Shown here: positions 56,391 through 64,000 of the stretch, in pieces
Layout of the letters: every line of letters begins with the position of its first letter
Numbering within the stretch: the stretch's first letter is position 1
NCBI GenBank assembly: GCA_016744295.1
Contig: JADGEQ010000018.1
Location: 1 to 64,000, forward strand
DNA from: Desulfobacteraceae bacterium
Lineage (GTDB): Bacteria; Desulfobacterota; Desulfobacteria; Desulfobacterales; Desulfobacteraceae
DNA length: 64,000 nt
Direction of reading: 5' to 3'
The notes under the pieces: generated by a model
The model's database searches: none
What the model was told of the DNA's origin: nothing
Seen by the model: the letters and a program-made list of their open reading frames with translations, nothing else
Program-made: the position numbers and the translations under genes

Positions 56391-57824
56391 TTAATGATTT
56401 TTTGTAATAGAAATGACATGCTTTTTAAATTTTCTGACCACCGAAGGCTGACTGATCCCTAAAAACAGGGCTGCCTCCCGGGTGCTCCGGCATTGTATAG
56501 CCGCCTGCATCAGCATCTCATTTTCAATGGCCCATATTTTATCTGGCAACTTCGTGCTCTCTTTCATGGGAAGAGCTTTTGGTTTTGCGGTCATACTCTT
56601 GCTCAATGCGGTTATCAGATAGTCGTCCAAAGACCTTCTGTCACACATGACAATCGCCTGTTTTATGATATTGATTAATTCTCTGACATTTCCCGGAAAA
56701 GCATAGGTTTGAAGACTGTTAAAGGCTTTATAGCCTATCTTTGCCCTTCGGTTGTACTTCTTGTTATATTTTTTAAGATAAATTCGAATCAGCTCAAGGA
56801 TATCTTCCGGTCGGTTTCTCAATGGCGGAATTGACAGCGTAAAGGTATTGAGCCTGTGAAGAAGATCCAGCCTGAATTTTTTGTTTAATGTTCTATGGTC
56901 AAGATTCCGGTTTGTGGCGGCAATGATCGAGCAATCTATTCTTTTGGGGGCGATACCGCCAATGGGCATAATTTCCTTGTCATCCAGGCACTTCAATAGT
57001 TTTGCCTGTACTCCCATTGACATGTCTCCGATTTCATCAAGAAAGATTGTTCCCCCGCAAGCCAGTTCAAAAAGCCCGAGCTTTCCCTCTTCACTGGCTC
57101 CTGTAAACGCTCCTTTTTCATACCCGAACAATTCTGCCTCTAAAAGATTTTCCGGCAGGGCTGCACAGTTAATCTGAACAAAGGGTTTTTTGCTTCCCCT
57201 GCTATGTTGATGAATAAACTTTGCCAGCAAGCCCTTGCCGGTCCCGGATTCTCCCTGGATCAGAATATTGGAAGCTTTAATGGCAGCTAGTTTTAAGGCA
57301 AGCTCCAGCGTATGCTTCATCGAATCACTTTCGGCCACAATATTGTTGTCTTTTAATTCAAGCAGGCCTAACCCGGTGAGCTCATCCTTTATTTTGTCAG
57401 ATTCCTGCCGTGCAACGGCAAGCTGTTTTCTCATGCTTTCGATAAGGGAAATATCGCGTTCATTTACAACGACAAAAACAATATTATGCTGATCATCAAA
57501 AACCGGGGTTCCGGTCACCAGCAACATGTATTTTGATCCTGGTGTGGTTTGAACCACACTAACCTGCCGTTTTGTCTCAAGTACTTCCTGGGTGACAGAC
57601 CTGTTAATCCGCCGTTCTTTTACCAGGGCCCGAACGTCTTTGCCCAGAACCTCGGATATTTTTACGCCATTTAATACTTCAGCGGCCCGATTGAGTTTAA
57701 GGATTATTCCATCCGCGTCACAGATCATCAACCCGTCAGCCGATCTGTCAAAAATTGTCTGAAGATATTTCATGGTCATCTGTGAGGCATTATTTTTCAT
57801 GGACAGTGTTTCTTTCATAGACAA
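56391..57824 (-). CDS. PAS-AAA+ sigma-54-dependent activator with TyrR-type HTH
   Basis: A 477-residue enhancer-binding protein. A PAS domain (about 20-130; DGLMICDADGIILKLNRAAEVLNG), AAA+ domain with GESGTGKG, intact GAFTGA and FLDEIGDM, then a C-terminal helix-turn-helix of TyrR kind (TREAALFLGISQPSVVRKFKKH). The start is TTG 57824 or ATG 57818; the region overlaps the end of the amidohydrolase gene by about 30 bases, so it is co-expressed with it. It probably senses a metabolite and controls the transporter genes downstream. Ligand unknown. Confidence 0.88.
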   Translation of the reverse strand: MSMKETLSMKNNASQMTMKYLQTIFDRSADGLMICDADGIILKLNRAAEVLNGVKISEVLGKDVRALVKERRINRSVTQEVLETKRQVSVVQTTPGSKYMLLVTGTPVFDDQHNIVFVVVNERDISLIESMRKQLAVARQESDKIKDELTGLGLLELKDNNIVAESDSMKHTLELALKLAAIKASNILIQGESGTGKGLLAKFIHQHSRGSKKPFVQINCAALPENLLEAELFGYEKGAFTGASEEGKLGLFELACGGTIFLDEIGDMSMGVQAKLLKCLDDKEIMPIGGIAPKRIDCSIIAATNRNLDHRTLNKKFRLDLLHRLNTFTLSIPPLRNRPEDILELIRIYLKKYNKKYNRRAKIGYKAFNSLQTYAFPGNVRELINIIKQAIVMCDRRSLDDYLITALSKSMTAKPKALPMKESTKLPDKIWAIENEMLMQAAIQCRSTREAALFLGISQPSVVRKFKKHVISITKNH

Positions 57825-59418
57825 TTTTTCCGTTAAAAATAGTCATATCAACTTGTGTCTCCGCAATTGCATCCGGATCAATTTTAAAGATATCCTGGTC
57901 AAGAACAATCATATCAGCAAGTTTGTCCGTTGAAATGGATCCGACACGATCACCACACCCGGATGCCACAGCCGGTGTGATTGTATACCCTTTAACCGCC
58001 TGATCAACACTGAGTCCCTCTTCCATATACCATCCTTTTTTGGGGGTATGATTCATCCTTTTTCTAGTAACAGCCGAGTAAATTCCTGCCAGGGGATTGG
58101 GGTCTGCCACGGGTGCATCCGAGCTGAGCATCAGTGGAACACCCGTTTTTAAAATGCTTTTCAGGTTATAGGCATATTTTCCCCTTGGTCCTACGCATTC
58201 ATCAATCATTGAGATATCAAGGCTTAAATTGTTGGGTTGACAGGATACAGCCACATTTTTCAACTTTGAAAGTTTTTCAAGATCTTCGGGCAGGATCATC
58301 TGAACGTGCTCAATACGGTGGGGGATGGTACATCGTGTCTTTCCAAGGCACTCAATTTTTGTGAACATAGCAATGATTTCTTTATTGGCCCTGTCTCCGA
58401 TGGCATGCACCATAACGCTTAATCCGGCCTGATCTGCTTTCAGCACAGCCTTTTCAATTTGTGCCACCGGTGTCAGGGGCATCCCGTACCCGGCATCCAG
58501 ATATTTTTGTGTCATCCAGCCGGTTCTTGCGCCCATACCACCGTCTGAAAAAAACTTTAAACAGCCTATTCTTAAGAGATCATCTCCAAACCCTGTGGTA
58601 ATCCCCAGATCGATTGCCTGATCTGTCATTTCACCGGGAAGGCCCGCATGGCAACGGATATTCAGCCGCTTTTCCCGGGCGAGACTCTGCCACGCCTTTA
58701 AGGCATCGGCCCCGTCAAGCCCCCCCATGAGCCGGATATCATGAATTGATGTCAGCCCCAGTTTATGGGCATCAGAAATGGCTTTTTGCATATTTTCAAG
58801 CAATGTTGCCCTGGAAAGTTCGGGTAAAACATTTCGGATCAAATTTGCGGCCAGTTCCTTTAAAACGCCGGTGGGACGGCCCTTGGCGTCCTTTTCAATA
58901 ACACCGTCCTTTGGATCAGAACTTGCCGAATTGATATTGGCAAGCTTCAACCCAAGAGAATTGGCAACGGACAAATGAAGATCACATCTCCAGATACAGA
59001 CTGGATTATCCGGTGCGATTCTATCCAGATCATAACGGTCAGGCATTTTATTTTCCGGCCAGTCCGATTCGTTAAATCCCTGGCCCACTATCCAACACCC
59101 CTTTCCGAGGGTTAGCGCTTTGTCTGCGACAGCCTCTTCCATTTCACCAAAAGAACCGGCAGACGAAAGATCAATACTGTCATAGTTCAATGCCCACTCA
59201 TAAAAATGAAAGTGTGTATCTATAAATCCCGGTAATACCAGTCTTTTATTCAGATCAAGCAGGTGAGTGTTTTTTCCTGACAGCTGCAAAACATTTTTGT
59301 CAGATCCAAAACTTAAAATCCGATTGCCTGATATGGCCACGGCCTGGGCCAGAGGGTGCGCATCATTCTGGGTTTGAATATTGCCATTATATAAAATAAT
59401 ATCCGGTATAGATCTCAT
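57790..59418 (-). CDS. amidohydrolase family 3 (YtcJ-like) protein
   Basis: A 542-residue metal-dependent hydrolase. LVLPGFIDTHFHFYEWAL has the HXH metal ligands; DPKDGVIEKDAKGRPTGVLKE, HAIGDRANKEII, PHRIEHVQMI and SSDAPVADPNPL are the later ligands and blocks of YtcJ/formamidase-like enzymes. It begins at ATG overlapping the stop of the proline racemase-like gene. It may open an amide or ring in the compound handled by this cluster. Confidence 0.82.
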   Translation of the reverse strand: MRSIPDIILYNGNIQTQNDAHPLAQAVAISGNRILSFGSDKNVLQLSGKNTHLLDLNKRLVLPGFIDTHFHFYEWALNYDSIDLSSAGSFGEMEEAVADKALTLGKGCWIVGQGFNESDWPENKMPDRYDLDRIAPDNPVCIWRCDLHLSVANSLGLKLANINSASSDPKDGVIEKDAKGRPTGVLKELAANLIRNVLPELSRATLLENMQKAISDAHKLGLTSIHDIRLMGGLDGADALKAWQSLAREKRLNIRCHAGLPGEMTDQAIDLGITTGFGDDLLRIGCLKFFSDGGMGARTGWMTQKYLDAGYGMPLTPVAQIEKAVLKADQAGLSVMVHAIGDRANKEIIAMFTKIECLGKTRCTIPHRIEHVQMILPEDLEKLSKLKNVAVSCQPNNLSLDISMIDECVGPRGKYAYNLKSILKTGVPLMLSSDAPVADPNPLAGIYSAVTRKRMNHTPKKGWYMEEGLSVDQAVKGYTITPAVASGCGDRVGSISTDKLADMIVLDQDIFKIDPDAIAETQVDMTIFNGKIVYERNTVHEK

Positions 59419-60458
59419 TACATTACAAATCCTTGTTGGAAGGGATCATTATTTTCAACTAGGAAATGATGAACACCGGTTAAATAGGCCATGCCTTTAA
59501 TCTGAACAATGAAGCCATCCATGGAACCGATCTTTTCTTTTTTTACAATCATTGCATCAAAAGAGGTTCCCAGGGGGCTGTAATTGACATATCGCTGGTT
59601 CATTTTAATTTTGCCATAATGGTGAAGGAGTGTTAATTTTGCCGCAGTTCCCGTGCCGCAGGGCGACCGATCCGCATGGGATTCTCCATAAATGACCATG
59701 CCCTTACCAGAGGGGTTACCATCCTTATAGTGGGAATCATAAAATTCTGTGACATCAATGGTTTTGACATCCGGCCTGACAGGGTGTGATACTGTGAGCT
59801 GTTCATTGGCAGCATCAATAATCTTCATGCCCAGATCAATTAAAGCCGCCTTGTTTTCCAAAGAAGGTTCCATGCTAATCCCAGCTGAATCAACCATGGC
59901 AAAGAAACCGCCCGTACAGACAAGATCCGCTTTTATGGTTCCAAATTTCTCAACTTCAATTTGTTGACCCGTAGCATAAACAAAGGAGGGCACCATATTG
60001 ATGGCTATGGAAAAAAGCGTATTATTTTTGACCACTACTCGGGCATCCATAAGCCCCGACGGGGTATCCACAAGCACATAGTTTTCCCCCTGTTCAAGGG
60101 TTAAAAATCCTGTTCTTGCAAGGGTTGCGATAGCGCCAATGGTTGCATGGCCGCAAAGATAAGGATATCGCTTACCATCCATGTAGATCAGTCCGAACCT
60201 TGCATTTTTTGTTACATTTTTTGTTACCATTGCCGCAAGAATTTCTTTAGACCCTCTGGGTTCTTTTGTCAAAAGACACCTGACATGATCATAACGGGAT
60301 TTAAACCATTCAAGTTTATCCATCATGGTTTTCCCTTTAATATCGCCCAGGCCATTTACGATCAGGCGCGTGATTTCCCCTTCTGTATGGGAATCAATGG
60401 TTGTAATGCACTTGCCAAAATCCTTTGGAAACTTCGAAAAATCATTAAAAAATTTCAA
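59418..60458 (-). CDS. proline racemase family enzyme
   Basis: A 346-residue protein. DSHTEGEITRLIV opens the family fold; Cys102 in YLCGHATIGA and the second Cys in DRSPCGTGTAAKL are the two catalytic residues of proline racemase and 4-hydroxyproline 2-epimerase (the dehydratases have Thr at the second or first site). So a racemase or epimerase is favoured. First gene of a run with the amidohydrolase and PAS regulator. True substrate not shown. Confidence 0.85.
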   Translation of the reverse strand: MKFFNDFSKFPKDFGKCITTIDSHTEGEITRLIVNGLGDIKGKTMMDKLEWFKSRYDHVRCLLTKEPRGSKEILAAMVTKNVTKNARFGLIYMDGKRYPYLCGHATIGAIATLARTGFLTLEQGENYVLVDTPSGLMDARVVVKNNTLFSIAINMVPSFVYATGQQIEVEKFGTIKADLVCTGGFFAMVDSAGISMEPSLENKAALIDLGMKIIDAANEQLTVSHPVRPDVKTIDVTEFYDSHYKDGNPSGKGMVIYGESHADRSPCGTGTAAKLTLLHHYGKIKMNQRYVNYSPLGTSFDAMIVKKEKIGSMDGFIVQIKGMAYLTGVHHFLVENNDPFQQGFVM

Positions 60459-60604
60459 TAGAGATAATCCTTAGAAAAAGATTAAATAAAATTTTTCCTG
60501 CCACGATCACAGTTAAATTGTAATAATAAATTATTTTCGATTAAACGCTATCAATTTTCTAAAACAAACACAAAGCTTATATTTCTTAAAAAAAAGAGAT
60601 ATTT

Positions 60605-60754
60605 GTGAAGAAGTTTGCTCAATTCCCTTCTCACGTTGTATCTGTCACGGGTGAGTCTGAACTAAAACAGTGGACAATCGAAAGAATGATCATCGACTCT
60701 ATGCCATTCACGGCGCATATCGTCAATGGTATCCATGAGGTTCTTGTACCATAG
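60605..60754 (+). pseudogene. short frame resembling a PAS-protein fragment
   Basis: GTG at 60605 to TAG at 60752-60754 encodes 49 residues with normal protein composition, including WTIERMIIDSMPFTAHIV, which is reminiscent of the start of a PAS domain in sensor kinases or sigma-54 activators. The rest of such a protein is missing. It could be a remnant of a larger gene or a small real protein. Low certainty. Confidence 0.3.
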
Positions 60755-60837
60755 AGATTTTACAAATCAAAACTTGTGTTTCAAAAAAAATAGATTATTC
60801 TGTAGAGAATACATTTTTTCATCGGTATCATTGATCC

Positions 60838-60851
60838 GTGATAAACATCAC
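60838..60851. promoter_or_regulatory. Crp/Fnr-like operator GTGAT-N4-ATCAC
   Basis: A perfect inverted repeat with 5-base arms and a 4-base spacer, the spacing used by Crp/Fnr dimers. It ends 5 bases before the AAGGAG ribosome site of the iron-sulfur flavoprotein gene, so binding would more likely block than activate. The Crp/Fnr protein at 62965-63669 is a candidate. Confidence 0.45.
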
Positions 60852-60869
60852 AAAATAAGGAGAATAAAA

Positions 60870-61505
60870 TTGAAAGTTGTTGGATTTAACGGCAGCGCCA
60901 GGAAAAAAGGGAATACAGCCTGTTCTTTGAATACGGTTTTTGCAGAATTGGAAAAGGCTGGTATTGAAACGGAGATGATCCATGTGGGTAAAGAAAAGGT
61001 CCAAGGATGCATCGCCTGCTACGGGTGTGCAAAAAAACAGAATGAAGCCTGCACCATGAAGGATGATCCGGTAAATGAATGGATTCAGAAGATGAAAGAA
61101 GCCGATGGCATTCTGCTGGGCTCTCCGGTCTATTTTTCCGGTGTGGCAGGGACAATGAAGTCTTTTCTTGACAGGGCCTTTTTCGTTTCCTCGGTCAACG
61201 GCGGGCTGTTCCGGCACAAAGTTGGCGCCGCTGTTGCTGCTGTCAGAAGATCCGGGGGAATCCCTACGGTTGATACACTTAATCACTATATCAACTACTC
61301 CGAGATGATCATGCCTTCTTCAAACTACTGGAATGTTGCCCATGGTTTTAACCCGGCTGAAATGGAGCAGGACGGTGAAGGTAAACAGATCATGGAAGTG
61401 CTCGGAAAAAACATGGCATGGATCATGAAAGTTATTGACCACGGAAAAGAGCAGTTTCCCGCCCCTGGGCCTGTTGCTAAAACAATGACCAATTTTATTC
61501 GTTAG
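60870..61505 (+). CDS. iron-sulfur flavoprotein (NADPH-dependent FMN reductase family)
   Basis: A 211-residue flavodoxin-like protein. TTG at 60870 after AAGGAG gives KVVGFNGSARKKGNT (FMN phosphate loop) at the very start, as in the family; the frame is open upstream but without sense. GCIACYGCAKKQNEAC is the compact 4Fe-4S motif CX2CX2CX7C of iron-sulfur flavoproteins of anaerobes, and LLGSPVYFSGVAG the second FMN loop. Such proteins pass electrons, for example in oxygen or peroxide defence. A hairpin terminator follows at 61518. Confidence 0.85.
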   Translation: MKVVGFNGSARKKGNTACSLNTVFAELEKAGIETEMIHVGKEKVQGCIACYGCAKKQNEACTMKDDPVNEWIQKMKEADGILLGSPVYFSGVAGTMKSFLDRAFFVSSVNGGLFRHKVGAAVAAVRRSGGIPTVDTLNHYINYSEMIMPSSNYWNVAHGFNPAEMEQDGEGKQIMEVLGKNMAWIMKVIDHGKEQFPAPGPVAKTMTNFIR

Positions 61506-61517
61506 TGTTTTAAAAAT

Positions 61518-61544
61518 AGGGGATTGGGAAGGTTTCAATCCCCT
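61518..61544 (+). terminator. hairpin terminator after the iron-sulfur flavoprotein gene
   Basis: AGGGGATTG at 61518-61526 pairs with CAATCCCCT at 61536-61544 around a 9-base loop, 12 bases after the stop codon, followed by T-rich sequence. Confidence 0.75.
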
Positions 61545-61656
61545 GTTTCAAAATTTTCTTGAGGCAGTACCTATAATATTCATCCTGTGCGGTTGTTGGA
61601 ATTTTTGAAAAAGACCATTAACCCAAGAGACAAACATCATTTGTCAATATCTTGTG

Positions 61657-61881
61657 ATGCATGTTAGATATTTATCAATGACAGATGATATTCCTAAGGC
61701 CCCCTTTCATAAATCGGGAAAAGAAAACTTTGAGTTTGAGGTGTTATTCCTTACGCATCTTTTTTCAAGAAACCACAGGCTGTCCGGACCGCTAGTCATA
61801 AAAAAGGCCCGATGCGATGAATGCGGCAGTTGTTTTCAGGTCTGTCCCCAGAACGCCATTGCGTTTTTTGGGACCATTTAA
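61657..61881 (+). CDS. small ferredoxin-like protein, single 4Fe-4S site
   Basis: About 74 residues from ATG 61657 (ATG 61678 is another possible start; no strong ribosome site for either). The C-terminus holds CDECGSCFQVCPQNAIAFF, a full CX2CX2CX3CP 4Fe-4S motif, placed after about 50 residues with no known motif (FLTHLFSRNHRLSGP). Such an ending is found in flavodoxin-ferredoxin fusions, so this may be a remnant or a stand-alone electron carrier. It lies between two flavin proteins and may serve them. Confidence 0.55.
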   Translation: MHVRYLSMTDDIPKAPFHKSGKENFEFEVLFLTHLFSRNHRLSGPLVIKKARCDECGSCFQVCPQNAIAFFGTI

Positions 61882-61992
61882 ATCAAAAATCGAATAATGT
61901 AGCAGATGCTACAGACGGGTAAATGGAAATTTCATATATTGAGAGTTGAAGTGGTGCAAAATATCATCAATTAATTAAAAGGAGAATGGATC

Positions 61993-62508
61993 ATGAACGT
62001 ATTGGTAACTTATTTCAGCCAGAGTGGAAACACAGAAAAAATAGCCAACGCCATCTGCGAAGAAGCAGCAAAGGCCAGTGATGCCGACTTGAAGAAACTT
62101 GAAGAACTCACCCCCGATATGGTTGCAGAATATGATTGTATTTTTATTGGTTCACCTCTGCACTCAGGAAGCCTGGCAGCACCGGTAAAAGAATGTTTGG
62201 GTGTTCTCAAGGAAACTTCCGGTCAGCAACTGGCGGGTTTTATTACCCATATGGCCCCTGCCTACCCAGAACAGGATATGGAAGCCTTTGCAGAACCCAT
62301 GAAAGCCGCATGCAAAGAAAAAGGTATCGAATATAAAGGCTGTTTTGACTGTCAGGGCTTTCTGGCTGAATCCATGCACGCCATAGTGCAAAAAAAACTG
62401 AATATGGATGATGATCAGTGGTCAGAAATGGTCAAGCAGATGACCGGCTGTCCGCGCCAGGAGGATGTGGAAAACGCCAAAACATTTGTTAAAGAGCTCT
62501 TTGCATAA
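61993..62508 (+). CDS. flavodoxin family protein
   Basis: A 171-residue protein. VLVTYFSQSGNTEKIANAI is the FMN phosphate loop, IFIGSPLHSGSLAAPVKE the second FMN loop. AAGGAG precedes ATG 61993. Three Cys lie in the C-terminal half (CKEKGIEYKGCFDCQG) without a standard cluster motif. Probable electron carrier or NAD(P)H:flavin protein; partner not known, but it neighbours the iron-sulfur flavoprotein and small ferredoxin genes. Confidence 0.82.
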   Translation: MNVLVTYFSQSGNTEKIANAICEEAAKASDADLKKLEELTPDMVAEYDCIFIGSPLHSGSLAAPVKECLGVLKETSGQQLAGFITHMAPAYPEQDMEAFAEPMKAACKEKGIEYKGCFDCQGFLAESMHAIVQKKLNMDDDQWSEMVKQMTGCPRQEDVENAKTFVKELFA

Positions 62509-62575
62509 AAAGGAAAGCCGGAATTAAATATAGATTCCATTTTGCGTGTTTTTCATTTCGTTTTCCGCATTACTT

Positions 62576-62607
62576 TAGATGGCGTATATGCAATTATACG
62601 CCATCTA
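62576..62607. terminator. perfect 13-base stem-loop after the flavodoxin gene
   Basis: TAGATGGCGTATA at 62576-62588 pairs with TATACGCCATCTA at 62595-62607 with a 6-base loop; T-rich bases follow. It would end the flavodoxin transcript before the peroxiredoxin remnant. Confidence 0.75.
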
Positions 62608-62637
62608 TTTAACGCGTTTTGGACAGGATAAGCTATA

Positions 62638-62911
62638 AAATCTGGAATTGCTGATAAAGTGATTAAGATGGGTGAGGCGCTGCCCGAATTTACACTTCCC
62701 GATGTACAAGGCAATAGGGTAAGCATCAAAAATGCTTCTTGAAAAAGGACCCCTGACCTTATTTTTCAATTCTTGCCTGGTCAGCCAAATTCTTTCCTCA
62801 TTATTTTTCTACCTGAAGGATATCTCGGACCGGCAGGTTCTGACCCGGGAGTTACAGATCATCTGCTTGAAGATTAATTATTATGGATCGGTCAGGGTAA
62901 ACATGGTAGCC
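62638..62911 (+). pseudogene. decayed peroxiredoxin (AhpC/TSA family)
   Basis: One frame reads SGIADKVIKMGEALPEFTLPDVQGNRVSI, the classic opening of AhpC/TSA peroxiredoxins, then hits TGA at 62740. Another frame takes over at 62732 with LLEKGPLTLFFN, the next conserved block. After that the WCPYCN active site is missing and the sequence no longer fits the family up to TGA near 62911. So the gene is frameshifted and its catalytic region lost. Sec at the TGA is unlikely because the sequence after it in that frame is not peroxiredoxin-like. Confidence 0.65.
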
Positions 62912-62964
62912 TGACTATTAAGTATAAACTAAAATAATAATGCCTGATGCATGAAAGGAAAAAT

Positions 62965-63669
62965 ATGGGTTGTTTATGTCAGCAAATTGCCGGGGACGAT
63001 ATTGAGCTGTCTCCAACTTGTATCGGTAACCTTTGGATATTTGAAAAACTTGCCCCGGAAGATGTTCGAGCGCTTGCCAAAAAAGCGTTGAGAAAAAAAA
63101 TGAAAAAAGGGGAAACCGTATTCATGCAGGGCGATTCCGCCAACGAAGTCTTTCTCATCAAAGGGGGGCGCATTAAACTTACCAAAGTACTTGAGAACGG
63201 AACCGAACTGATGCTCGATCTGAGAAAATCCGGGGACTTTGTCGGAGAAAATATGTTTTCGGATGAAGGCGAATATCCTGTCAGCGCTGTCTGCCTTGAG
63301 GATACACTGACCTGTGGTTTTACCCGGAGCCAGTTTGAAGAACTGGTGCTCAAGCACCCAAGGGTTGGCCTCCAGGTCATTAAAACCCTGAGCGAACGAA
63401 TTTCCTGGCTGACCACCCGGGTTGGCAACCTTGCGGTAACAAACATTGAGGACCGCCTTTACCGGGTACTGAGCAATGTTGCAAAGGAACACGGAGCCCA
63501 AAGCCCCAAAGGGGTGGTGATTCAGTTCCCCTTGACCCACGAAGACTTGAGTTTTTTAACGGGTGCCCACAGAGTTTCAGTTACCCGGGCCATGAAAGCG
63601 CTGAAAGAGGCAGGTAAAATTGTCCTGGAAGGCAAACGGCTTATCCTGCCGGCCTTAACCATCGCTTAA
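62965..63669 (+). CDS. Crp/Fnr family transcription regulator
   Basis: About 234 residues, ATG 62965 with AAAGGA five bases before. An N-terminal MGCLCQQ and a Cys near 19 could hold a redox site, but not in the Fnr spacing. A cyclic-nucleotide-type beta-roll (about 40-130; KKGETVFMQGDSANEVFLIKGG), a dimer helix, and a winged helix (LTHEDLSFLTGAHRVSVTRAMKALKEAG, about 185-212) follow. It may sense oxygen, NO or redox state and control the neighbouring flavoprotein genes; an operator-like repeat is at 60838-60851. Confidence 0.87.
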   Translation: MGCLCQQIAGDDIELSPTCIGNLWIFEKLAPEDVRALAKKALRKKMKKGETVFMQGDSANEVFLIKGGRIKLTKVLENGTELMLDLRKSGDFVGENMFSDEGEYPVSAVCLEDTLTCGFTRSQFEELVLKHPRVGLQVIKTLSERISWLTTRVGNLAVTNIEDRLYRVLSNVAKEHGAQSPKGVVIQFPLTHEDLSFLTGAHRVSVTRAMKALKEAGKIVLEGKRLILPALTIA

Positions 63670-63838
63670 GCGGTAAGGAAATTAGCAGATGAGGTTGACA
63701 CCTTGAACTCGAAAATCTCAATGATCTTAAAAATGCAATGCTTTTAGGGTAAGGGTCAAGGTTGAATCATCCACCTTAGCCCGGCGGGTCTGAATCAAGT
63801 GATATTTAATTGTTAACTTATAAAGGAAGTATTCTGAA

Positions 63839-64000
63839 ATGCCTCACATCAATAATCCCATGGAAATTTTCAAGTTGCTGAATGGGACAAACTGTAGAGA
63901 ATGTAATGAAAAAACCTGTCTGGCATTTGCCGTGGCAGTGTTTAAGGAAAAAAGACCGATACATGCATGTCCTTATCTTGAAAAAGAGGTGACTGACAAG
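63839..64000 (+). CDS. 4Fe-4S domain protein, DUF3786-like, partial
   Basis: ATG 63839 after AAAGGAAG. The 54 residues before the window edge contain NGTNCRECNEKTCLAFAVAVF and later HACPYL, giving CX2CX4CX16C with Pro after the last Cys, the iron-sulfur domain (PF04060 type) found in the acetyl-CoA synthase/CODH corrinoid protein and in DUF3786 proteins. A short protein start directly on this domain favours the DUF3786 group. It continues beyond the right edge. Confidence 0.7.
   Translation, partial: MPHINNPMEIFKLLNGTNCRECNEKTCLAFAVAVFKEKRPIHACPYLEKEVTDK

Larger units (their letters stand above)
60459..60869. other. intergenic region with a gene fragment and an operator-like repeat
   Basis: This 411-base gap separates the minus-strand racemase gene from the iron-sulfur flavoprotein gene. 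It is AT-rich near the racemase. A 49-codon open frame at 60605-60754 and an inverted repeat at 60838-60851 are listed separately. No other gene seen. Confidence 0.5.

Noticed and set aside
62740-62742. TGA in the peroxiredoxin remnant as a selenocysteine codon
   Set aside because: The codon is not at the catalytic position and the sequence after it in that frame is not peroxiredoxin-like; the family sequence continues in a different frame.

Overview
The window looks like chromosomal DNA of a Gram-negative, anaerobic, sulfate-reducer-like deltaproteobacterium (Desulfobacterales/Desulfobacteraceae style). This rests on the mix seen: a complete LPS core and lipid A gene block, selenocysteine decoding (selB plus a HesB-like gene with an in-frame TGA), many PAS/HDFNN hybrid histidine kinases and sigma-54 activators, an iron-sulfur flavoprotein, a 4Fe-4S/DUF3786-like protein, a KamA-type radical SAM protein and a methylcobalamin-methyltransferase-like protein. 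The taxon is inferred from gene content only.

Layout. 1-1.0 kb: the 5' end of a solute-binding lipoprotein gene whose frame is broken in a run of eight T, a tiny secreted peptide gene, two related palindromes and a sigma-54 promoter. 1.0-9.2 kb: a signalling block of a hybrid kinase, a coiled-coil protein, an inner-membrane OmpA-domain protein, a Ras/Rab-like small GTPase, a second hybrid kinase and, convergently, a receiver-less sigma-54 activator. 9.5-11.8 kb: a MotB/MotA-like stator pair (in reverse gene order) and an unknown protein. 11.8-15.3 kb (minus strand): galE, a HEAT-repeat/receiver protein and an ATP-grasp protein. 15.5-18.6 kb: the HesB-like selenoprotein with its own promoter and terminator, an RNase H-like nuclease, a FliL-like lipoprotein and thiamine pyrophosphokinase.

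18.7-32.8 kb is one long plus-strand LPS operon: lptF, lptG, waaA, lpxK, lpxL-type acyltransferase, waaF, waaC, two GT2 enzymes around an O-antigen ligase, then an AT-richer tail (polytopic membrane protein, polyprenol-phosphate glycosyltransferase fused to GtrA, methyltransferase). On the other strand, 33.1-37.3 kb, kdnA-kdnB-kdsB and a GT4 glycosyltransferase suggest that the inner core carries 8-amino-Kdo (Kdo8N) rather than, or as well as, Kdo. 37.5-44.7 kb holds a radical SAM protein, hemW, selB with a small membrane protein, tRNA-His, a cyclophilin-FKBP fusion, mtgA and an unknown small protein.

44.9-60.5 kb is catabolic or accessory in character: a molybdopterin oxidoreductase next to a MtaA/uroporphyrinogen-decarboxylase-like protein; then, on the minus strand, proline racemase-like, amidohydrolase and PAS sigma-54 activator genes, a PotABCD-like ABC transporter, a small unknown, a duplicated KamA-like radical SAM protein and an M23 peptidase. 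60.6-64 kb is a redox patch: iron-sulfur flavoprotein, small ferredoxin-like protein, flavodoxin, a decayed peroxiredoxin, a Crp/Fnr regulator and the start of a 4Fe-4S protein.

The most unusual items are the GTPase-OmpA-kinase module, the KamA tandem duplication whose second half has lost both the cluster cysteines and the PLP lysine, the selenoprotein, the Kdo8N genes, and the intergenic palindromes and stem-loop repeats. No rRNA genes, CRISPR array, insertion sequence or prophage was seen.
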